DNA of 47,772 nt from Gp7-AA10 sp035636095 (GTDB lineage: Bacteria > Acidobacteriota > Thermoanaerobaculia > Gp7-AA8), in contig DASPZU010000034.1 of the NCBI GenBank assembly GCA_035636095.1, forward strand, positions 1 through 47,772, written 5' to 3'. The notes under the pieces are model-generated. The model was not told the DNA's origin and searched no databases. It saw only the letters and a list, made by a program, of their open reading frames with translations. Positions 42,420-47,772 of the stretch are shown piece by piece; the first letter of the stretch is position 1; each line of letters begins with the position of its first letter. The position numbers and the translations under genes were made by a program.

Positions 42420-42719
42420 ATGGCTCGAGCAAAAAGAAAAGCTCACGACTACATGACGCCGGAGGCGCAGAAGGCGCTTGCCGACCGCCTCGCCCGCGCG
42501 GAAGGACACCTGCGAAGTATCCGCCAGATGGTTGTCGATCAGCGCTGCGCGGATGACATTCTCATTCAGATCGCGGCTGTCAAAGCTGCCCTCAACCACT
42601 TTGCCTCGACACTGGTCGAGACCGAGATGAAAGCCTGCGTCGATACTTGTATGCCCGGCGAAATCGACGAGCGTTTAGGACGGGTCACCAAAGCACTTGC
42701 CGCGCTGCTCAAATCGTAG
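42420..42719 (+). CDS. CsoR/RcnR-family metal-sensing repressor
   Basis: 99 aa, ribosome site GGAGGGAG. All-helical DUF156 protein: LADRLARAEGHLRSIRQMV and DDILIQIAAVKAALNHFASTLVE. The copper fingerprint Cys-His-Cys of CsoR is altered: Cys43 is shifted one residue, Glu69 takes the His place, and Cys73 is kept, with extra Cys77. A thiol-based sensor for Hg or persulfide-like signals is therefore more likely than Cu(I). CsoR proteins bind GC-rich palindromes with G-tracts, which the four operators in this island match. It is predicted to repress the whole island. Confidence 0.85.
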   Translation: MARAKRKAHDYMTPEAQKALADRLARAEGHLRSIRQMVVDQRCADDILIQIAAVKAALNHFASTLVETEMKACVDTCMPGEIDERLGRVTKALAALLKS

Positions 42720-42787
42720 AACGCTCCGCCTCGCGAACGTGTATCAGCCCGTTGCGAAATGTTGACGGCATTGTGGCATCTTGACGT

Positions 42788-42804
42788 AACCCCCTGGGGG
42801 GATA
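42788..42804. promoter_or_regulatory. operator 4 (C5/G6 palindrome) upstream of the HMA fusion gene
   Basis: AACCCCC-T-GGGGGGATA. TTGACG (42781-42786) precedes it, and TAATTC (42803) can serve as -10 with a 16-bp spacer, so the operator again fills the promoter spacer. Gene start is at 42833 with AAGGA upstream. Confidence 0.7.
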
Positions 42805-42832
42805 ATTCGTCAAGTCAGATTGAAAGGAACGA

Positions 42833-43750
42833 ATGACCATGAGGAATACGATGTTTGCGATCGCCCTTGCCATGTCGGCAGCAGCCGGCGCAGCGGAGAG
42901 CAATTTGAGTACGACCACGATCGAAGTGACAGGTATGACGTGCGGCAGCTGCGCCACCGCGGTGAAGCACGTTCTCAAGAATGTCGACGGCGTCCGCGAT
43001 GTACGCGTTTCGTACAAGGAAGGCCAGGCAATCGTTTCGTACGATGCCGCGAAGATCACTCCACAGAGAATCGCCGACACCGCAAAGCAGAAGCTACCCG
43101 GTTATACATTCGCCCCGCGTGCAGCGTCTTTGCCCCAAGCACTGCAGCCAACCCGGCTGAGTCAAATCGGAAACGAGCGTGTGAGCTTCTACGAGATCGG
43201 CCTGGTCTGCCCGGCGGCGCCGAAAATCGGATGCGGCGGTCACTCAAAACCGGTGCTCTCTGCTTTACAGAAAGATCCACACATAGCCGGCGCATGGATC
43301 AATGAGGCGGGAACGCGGCTGGCTATCGGCTGGAAGAGTGCCGAGGCCCTTTCCTCGGAACAGATCGATCAGATCATCTCCGGCTTTGGTGTGGCGGCGA
43401 ACGAAGTCTCCAGCGACGCTCGCCCCAAGTTGCTGGAGACGTTTCATACGAACATCGGATGGTTTGATGCAGCGTCCGTCGACCGACTGAGTGAACAGGA
43501 GGCAGGCATCATCGCCTCCCGTTTGGTGAAGCGACTCACCGCCAAGGCGTCGATCACACCGGCGCAGCAGGATTCACTGCGGGAAGGGATGGCGCGAGCG
43601 TTGAGGGCAAATTTCATTGAGGGAGATGAGCGGGACCTCGATGAGCAGCTCATCGCGACCGCGAAAACTGTGAAGCTCAGCAGGCAAGCGACCGGGTTGC
43701 TGCGAGAAGTCGTCACTCTCGGCATTTACCCGCTACTAAACGAACAGTAG
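42833..43750 (+). CDS. exported HMA-domain fusion protein of the mercury island
   Basis: 305 aa with a signal peptide (MRNTMFAIALAMSAAAGA). The HMA domain (about 27-92) carries GMTCGSCATAVKHVLKNVDG (Cys37, Cys40) and is closely related to merP of this island, even at DNA level. A second domain starts at about 112 with FYEIGLVCPAAPKIGCGGHSK and GAWINEAGTRLAIGWK; its two cysteines may also bind metal. The helical C-terminus (about 195-305: ITPAQQDSLREGMARALRAN) is not recognised. It is under operator 4. A periplasmic mercury trap or donor is an inference. Confidence 0.75.
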   Translation: MTMRNTMFAIALAMSAAAGAAESNLSTTTIEVTGMTCGSCATAVKHVLKNVDGVRDVRVSYKEGQAIVSYDAAKITPQRIADTAKQKLPGYTFAPRAASLPQALQPTRLSQIGNERVSFYEIGLVCPAAPKIGCGGHSKPVLSALQKDPHIAGAWINEAGTRLAIGWKSAEALSSEQIDQIISGFGVAANEVSSDARPKLLETFHTNIGWFDAASVDRLSEQEAGIIASRLVKRLTAKASITPAQQDSLREGMARALRANFIEGDERDLDEQLIATAKTVKLSRQATGLLREVVTLGIYPLLNEQ

Positions 43751-43754
43751 TCGC

Positions 43755-44327
43755 ATGAGAGCAGCGGTATTGATGGCTTTTGTAATCGCGATGTGCCCAA
43801 TCGCGGAAGGGAAAAACGATATGAACGGATCCGAAAGAATTGTCACCACAGTTGCTGAAGCCGCCGGGATCGAGTTGCTGTTCAAAGGGGTTCTCCAATA
43901 CCGTTCGGAATCGCAAGCTGATGCCGTCACCGCCGGTGAGGAACAGGAAGGTGCGTACATCGGAAGTGGAGACGGCACCGTCAAAGGCGAGCGCCTACGC
44001 GGGAAGATTCGCTGGTCCCTCTGGGCTGGAAACTGTCTCTACCCGCTCGTCCGAAGCGGACAGGCGGTTCCCGAGGGCCTTCACCTCTGTACGATGAATC
44101 CAACGGGCGTGATCGAGACGCACGATGGAGCTCGGATTCGATTTCACGGCAGAGGCTACGGCCTTCGGACTCCGAATCAATACAAAACCAGTATGACGCT
44201 GGTATTCGGAACCGAGGACCCGCGCTACACATGGTTGACGAAGACCCTTGCCGTCACCGACGGCGACTTTGACGAGAAGGCGGGACGAGCGGTCTGGAAC
44301 GTCTATGTCCCAACGACGGGTCAGTGA
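43755..44327 (+). CDS. exported DUF3237-like protein
   Basis: 190 aa, beginning 4 bp after the HMA fusion, so probably the same transcript. A signal peptide-like start (MRAAVLMAFVIAMCPIAEG) is followed by a beta-barrel pattern with YIGSGDGTVKGERLRGKIRW and IRFHGRGYGLR, as in DUF3237/YetM-type proteins. Two cysteines (GNCLYP, HLCTMN). Function unknown; the context suggests an accessory of mercury or organomercury handling. Confidence 0.65.
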   Translation: MRAAVLMAFVIAMCPIAEGKNDMNGSERIVTTVAEAAGIELLFKGVLQYRSESQADAVTAGEEQEGAYIGSGDGTVKGERLRGKIRWSLWAGNCLYPLVRSGQAVPEGLHLCTMNPTGVIETHDGARIRFHGRGYGLRTPNQYKTSMTLVFGTEDPRYTWLTKTLAVTDGDFDEKAGRAVWNVYVPTTGQ

Positions 44328-44338
44328 CGCAGCTCAAG

Positions 44339-44515
44339 GCGTCTAACTGAGCGGCCTACGGATGGCCGTCGATCCGTGGGCGGTCTGGTTTCGGCAACGC
44401 TGATTCGCAAATCCGGAGGTCACCATGGGGTCGCGACACCCAGATACGAGGAACGGTCGTGCATTGCGGGCCGTAACTCAACAGAAGGCTGGGTTCGATT
44501 CCGGAAGGGCCTCAC
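44339..44515. repeat. degenerate element right end with tRNA-like 3' end
   Basis: GCGTCTAACTGAGCGGCCTACGG (from 44339) resembles the start of the right ends at 37505 and 35592 with one octamer deleted. About 130 bp later comes GGCTGGGTTCGATTCC, a T-loop-like stretch. It may be an older, decayed junction inside unit C. Confidence 0.4.
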
Positions 44516-44518
44516 TCG

Positions 44519-44953
44519 ATGACTATTGAACAAGAAGCGTTAGGCAGCAATCCTAAACCGCGCGTCATCGGGCGGTCGGTACGAATCGTTTTGGGAGCGG
44601 TGCTGCTCTATTTCTTCGTGAAAATCATTTTCCAAATCTCTGCCAGCCCTGGCGGGTTCCTCGCGGGGCGCGCCGGCTGGAGCGTGCCCGGCGGGGATTG
44701 GTGGGTGGCGGCGCTCATTTGTCTTTGGGTACTGCCCACTGTGGTCAACGGAGGATTCGGTGGAAAGTGGGGGGAATGGGCGCGCGGCGTCTATATCATC
44801 CTCGCTGGCGCGGCGATCTTCTGGGACCGAATCGCTCACGGAGGCCTTTGGGCGGCCCCTCTGGCCTGGCTCGTTCTGCTGTTGATCCTCTACGTTTTGG
44901 CGCACTCGGGCATCTCGTTTCTGGTGGCCGGCATCGCCGCGACACCGGGCTGA
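44519..44953 (+). CDS. integral membrane protein of unknown function
   Basis: 144 aa, about four membrane helices (VRIVLGAVLLYFFVKIIFQI, WWVAALICLWVLPTVV, GVYIILAGAAIFW, LAWLVLLLILYVLAHSGISF). Aromatic and Gly-rich loops (GWSVPGGDWW, GGFGGKWGEW). No cysteine-metal motif apart from one Cys within a helix. It may belong to a separate small unit, as a degenerate right end precedes it. No family is recognised. Confidence 0.65.
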   Translation: MTIEQEALGSNPKPRVIGRSVRIVLGAVLLYFFVKIIFQISASPGGFLAGRAGWSVPGGDWWVAALICLWVLPTVVNGGFGGKWGEWARGVYIILAGAAIFWDRIAHGGLWAAPLAWLVLLLILYVLAHSGISFLVAGIAATPG

Positions 44954-45329
44954 GAGATGCGGGCGATTTCCCACGTGCTGGGGAGAGTGACAGGACGGCA
45001 AGTGCGCGGCCACGGTTGACCGGTTGGCCTGACCCGCCTGGACCGGTGGGAGAACCGATCGAGGAAGCCGCAGGTATGAGACTCCTGATTGGCGTGTTCC
45101 GTCGATGCAATGGCCGGTACGCGGTGACGGGTTTGTGCCGCGTCGCGCACCTCCGCTGATCCGGTGAGTGATCCTCAATGAAGCTCCGGACTTCATCCGC
45201 CGCGTCCCCTCAGTGGAGGAATGGATAGGAGGCGGCTCGGCGCGCTGTCGCTCGATGTGCGGATACGACAAGGAAAGCTAAGGGCGCTAGGTCATCGCCG
45301 GATTCGAGTGTTGGGCCAGTGCAGCGCAC
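44954..45329. other. gene-free stretch at the right side of unit C
   Basis: No convincing coding region, RNA or repeat was found on either strand. It leads into the right end at 45330. Confidence 0.5.
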
Positions 45330-45451
45330 GTGTCTAATGAGGTGTCTAATTCTGCGACCGCGCAAACTCGCATCAGCGCTCAGTTTTCGCCATGCGCGGC
45401 ATCATTCTCCGGAGCTGAAGGCCGCTGGTTCGAATCCAGCTGGGCGCACCA
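45330..45451. repeat. element right end and tRNA-Arg attachment copy 4
   Basis: GTGTCTAA at 45330-45337 and 45342-45349 (12-bp period), then a shortened spacer with GCATCAGCGCTCA. The tRNA-Arg 3' end is identical over 45 bases (45407-45451). It is the outer boundary of the array. Confidence 0.8.
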
Positions 45452-45543
45452 AATCTTCCTTTTCGTCCCCGGGCGTCGGTCCACACCACCTGATCGCACA
45501 ACTGTTTGGGGTACGATCACGGTTCTCAACTCGGGTGACGTCC

Positions 45544-47337
45544 ATGGCGTCCGCTTCAGAATTCGATCAGACCCTGCGCTCGATCATTGATGCGATCCCT
45601 GGGGGCGTGTTCATCCTTGGCAGGAGCGGCCGCGACTATCTTTCGAATCTGGAGCTTGACTACCTCGGTCTGACGGGCGAGGAAATGGGCAGCCAGGACG
45701 TCGTGCGGCGGATCTTTCACCCCGATGACGTCGATCGAATCATGACATTGCGCGAGCAGGTCTTTTCCGACGGCAAGCCGTTCGAGACCGAGGCGCGCAT
45801 ACGAGGAAAAGACGGACGCTACCGATGGTCTCTGATCCGGATCAACCCGCTGAGGAATGCAGACGGCCAGGTCATTCAGTGCTACGGGACGCGAACAGAC
45901 ATCGACGATCTCAAGCGGGCCGAGGAACATTTGCGGCTGGTGATCGACACGACGCCGGCCCTGATTCACAGCGGACGTCCCGACGGATATCTGGACTACT
46001 TCAACAAGCGCTGGCTCGAGTACCTTGGCGTTTCACTCGACGCGATCATCGGCTGGCGCTGGACAAACTCCGTTCATCCAGACGACGTCGAAGAGCTGGT
46101 GCATCAGTGGAGGGCCGCCATCGCGACCGGCCAGCCGCTGGACTGCGAGGCGCGTGTGCGCCGTGCGGACGGAGAATGGCGCGCCATGCTGCACCGCAAG
46201 TTTCCGCTTCGCGACGAAGCCGGTGTCGTCGTGCAGTGGTTTGGGACCAGCGTCGACATCGAGGATCGGAAGCGCGACGAGGATGCTCTCCGTCGAAGGA
46301 CCGCGGAGCTGCAAAGACTCAAGGACCAGCTCTACAAGGAAAACCTGGCCCTCAAAGACGAGATCAATGAGGCCTCGATGTTCGAGGAGATCGTCGGCTC
46401 GTCCGACGCCCTTCGGCGCGTTCTGGCGCTGGTATCGAAAGTGGCTCCGACCGATTCGACGGTGCTCATCACCGGCGAGACCGGCACTGGGAAAGAGTTG
46501 GTTGCGCGTGCCATTCACAAGCGCTCCGATCGCGCGGCACGGGCGTTCGTATCGGTGAGTTGTGCGGCCATCGCGCCCTCGCTGGTCACCTCGGAACTTT
46601 TCGGTCACGAGAAGGGCGCATTCACGGGAGCGCTCCAGCGTCATCTCGGCCGCTTCGAGCTGGCGGATGGGGGAACGATATTCCTCGATGAAGTGGGAGA
46701 GCTTCCGCCGGAGACGCAGATCACGTTGTTGCGTGTTCTGCAGGAGCGGACTTTCGAACGTGTCGGCGGGACGCATCCGATTCCGGCGAACGTGCGCGTG
46801 GTGGCCGCGACGAACCGCGATTTGGAAAAGGCCGTCGTGGATGGCATGTTCCGTCAAGACCTCTACTACCGGCTGAACGTGTTTCCTCTCTATATGCCGC
46901 CGTTGCGCAACCGCGTCGAAGACATCCCGATGCTGGTCGAATACTTCACCCAGCGTTACGCGGCGAAGGTGGGGAAGAAGATCGCTAAAATCGAGAAGAC
47001 CACTCTGACGCTGTTGAAGGAATATCGCTGGCCTGGCAACGTGCGCGAGCTGCAGAACGTCATCGAACGCGCCGTGATCCTTTGCGACGGCGACACACTC
47101 GCCGTCGATGAAACGTGGCTGCAGCAGCCGGCCCCGAAGGAGAGCGTCGTTACACGCGGGCTGGGACGCCTGAGCGCGAGCGAGGAAAAGGCGATGATCG
47201 AGTCGGCGCTGGCAGGCGCGCGAGGCCGCGTCTCAGGCCCGAAGGGCGCAGCTGCGCGCCTCGGCGTCGCACGTTCGACGCTGGAATCGAGAATTCGCGC
47301 GCTGCGCATCAGCAAGAACAGCTTCAAATCCCAATAA
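45544..47337 (+). CDS. PAS-PAS sigma-54-dependent transcriptional activator
   Basis: 597 aa from ATG 45544. Two PAS domains with PAC motifs (about 7-125: FDQTLRSIIDAIPGGVFILG; about 130-250: VIDTTPALIHSGRPDG) and a coiled-coil linker are followed by an AAA+ domain (about 280-510). That domain has Walker A GETGTGKE, the sigma-54 contact loop GAFTGA, Walker B GGTIFLDEVGELP, and the arginine-finger region. A Fis-type HTH closes the protein (GPKGAAARLGVARSTLESRI). It senses a small ligand or redox state and opens sigma-54 promoters. A matching palindrome and -24/-12 promoter lie just downstream. Confidence 0.92.
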   Translation: MASASEFDQTLRSIIDAIPGGVFILGRSGRDYLSNLELDYLGLTGEEMGSQDVVRRIFHPDDVDRIMTLREQVFSDGKPFETEARIRGKDGRYRWSLIRINPLRNADGQVIQCYGTRTDIDDLKRAEEHLRLVIDTTPALIHSGRPDGYLDYFNKRWLEYLGVSLDAIIGWRWTNSVHPDDVEELVHQWRAAIATGQPLDCEARVRRADGEWRAMLHRKFPLRDEAGVVVQWFGTSVDIEDRKRDEDALRRRTAELQRLKDQLYKENLALKDEINEASMFEEIVGSSDALRRVLALVSKVAPTDSTVLITGETGTGKELVARAIHKRSDRAARAFVSVSCAAIAPSLVTSELFGHEKGAFTGALQRHLGRFELADGGTIFLDEVGELPPETQITLLRVLQERTFERVGGTHPIPANVRVVAATNRDLEKAVVDGMFRQDLYYRLNVFPLYMPPLRNRVEDIPMLVEYFTQRYAAKVGKKIAKIEKTTLTLLKEYRWPGNVRELQNVIERAVILCDGDTLAVDETWLQQPAPKESVVTRGLGRLSASEEKAMIESALAGARGRVSGPKGAAARLGVARSTLESRIRALRISKNSFKSQ

Positions 47338-47361
47338 CGTTTTCCCGCCTAACAACCGAAC

Positions 47362-47395
47362 CTGGCGAATCTCGCCAATTGGTGAGATTCGTCAG
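47362..47395. promoter_or_regulatory. 34-bp palindrome, candidate enhancer site for the PAS activator
   Basis: Arms of 17 bp around CCAATTGG, with GAATCTC and GAGATTC half sites; only two positions deviate (both G-T type). The centre is about 87 bp before the predicted start of the sigma-54 promoter, a usual distance for activator binding. No T-run follows, so it is not a terminator. Confidence 0.65.
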
Positions 47396-47438
47396 TCATT
47401 TCGATCGGTACTCGCACGAGAAATCAACAGGTTAGGCG

Positions 47439-47454
47439 TGGCACTTCGGTTGCT
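47439..47454 (+). promoter_or_regulatory. sigma-54 promoter
   Basis: TGGCACTTCGGTTGCT: perfect -24 box TGGCAC, five bases, then TTGC at -12. The predicted transcription start is near 47465, only a few bases before the GTG of the STAS gene. Confidence 0.85.
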
Positions 47455-47471
47455 CCTAGCGTTCTCCTAAC

Positions 47472-47747
47472 GTGGTGCTGAAAATCGAACAATTCTCGGA
47501 TGGATCTCGACAAAGGTTCGTGCTCAGCGGGCGGATCGAATCGAGCAACGTGCAGCAGCTGAAGGCCCAAATCGATGGGAATGGAAAGGAAGTGGTCCTG
47601 GATCTCGCGCAGGTGCGGATCGTCGATCGCGATGCGGTGCGCTTTCTCGCTGACTGCGAAAGAAAAGGAATCGAACTGCGGGATTGTCCGCCATTTGTGC
47701 GGGCGTGGATCCTGTCGGAGAAACCGAGGGCCGGCGAGCTCGAATGA
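47472..47747 (+). CDS. STAS-domain protein (anti-sigma-factor antagonist-like)
   Basis: 91 aa from GTG 47472 (GTG 47475 also possible). A single STAS fold: KIEQFSDGSRQRFVLSGRI, VLDLAQVRIVDRDAVRFLADCERKG. The phosphorylatable Ser/Thr of SpoIIAA-type antagonists is replaced in the key loop (IVDRDAV), so it may be a non-phosphorylated relay or a transport-type STAS. Expected to be cytoplasmic. It is driven by the sigma-54 promoter immediately upstream, so the PAS activator probably controls it. Confidence 0.85.
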   Translation: MVLKIEQFSDGSRQRFVLSGRIESSNVQQLKAQIDGNGKEVVLDLAQVRIVDRDAVRFLADCERKGIELRDCPPFVRAWILSEKPRAGELE

Positions 47748-47772
47748 GACGGCCCTCCTGACCGCAAAAGCA

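Larger units (their letters stand above)
37695..45451. mobile_element. integrated unit C: mercury-resistance-like island with UGA-recoded genes
   Basis: It lies between tRNA-Arg 3' copies 3 and 4. It contains the merB-like gene, a thioredoxin, a reductase, a membrane CxxU gene, merT, merP, a CopZ-like gene, a csoR-type gene, an HMA fusion, and two or three further genes. A degenerate right end at 44339 suggests the last 1.1 kb is a separate small unit. No integrase gene is visible. Confidence 0.75.

Noticed and set aside
47362..47395. Rho-independent terminator after the PAS activator gene
   Set aside because: The stem is followed by mixed sequence with no T-run, and its position relative to the sigma-54 promoter fits an activator site better.

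Overview
The window is GC-rich, compact bacterial DNA. Its gene content fits Acidobacteriota best: a short two-haem reaction-centre-type cytochrome c, a Ser/Thr kinase with a TPR receptor half, FadL plus an SGNH lipase, and many small secreted proteins of unknown function. This placement is inferred from gene content; there is no rRNA to confirm it.

Positions 1-32.6 kb look like ordinary chromosome. In order they hold a BTAD/AAA regulator cut by the window edge, a methyltransferase, gamma-glutamyltransferase with cytochrome c, a sigma-70 factor with a doubled region 4, a heterodimeric ABC exporter, ComM, a lipase/FadL pair, gatB, a chromate transporter, an M20 amidohydrolase, a glycogen debranching enzyme, two envelope proteins and an M1 aminopeptidase. 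Several families of small palindromes are scattered through this part, some of them in frame inside genes. A four-helix-bundle gene sits between 29-bp inverted repeats.

Positions 32.6-45.45 kb are a tandem array of integrated elements next to a tRNA-Arg(CCG) gene. The last 41-50 bases of the tRNA recur at 35.76, 37.69 and 45.45 kb. Each copy is preceded by the same right-end sequence, which starts with two GTGTCYAA octamers 12 bp apart. The units carry (A) a Ser/Thr kinase, (B) a kelch-like protein and an IS481 remnant, and (C) a mercury-resistance-like island. No integrase gene is visible.

Island C is the most striking part. Its MerB-like organomercurial lyase reads through two in-frame UGA codons that fall exactly on the two catalytic cysteines (Cys96 and Cys159 of classical MerB; Asp99 is kept). 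Each UGA is followed at SECIS distance by a hairpin with G near the start of its loop. A second gene, a four-helix membrane protein, has an in-frame UGA that makes a CxxU motif. Alongside lie a TlpA-type thioredoxin, a flavin disulfide reductase, MerT, a frameshifted MerP, a CopZ-type metal-cluster protein, a CsoR-family repressor and an exported HMA-domain fusion. Four near-identical C5/G5 palindromes mark the promoters as one regulon. My reading is a selenocysteine-dependent organomercury detoxification island under a CsoR-like sensor. The selenocysteine machinery itself is not in this window.

After the array come a PAS/sigma-54 activator, a 34-bp palindrome, a textbook sigma-54 promoter and a STAS-domain gene, which together look like a self-contained regulatory unit.
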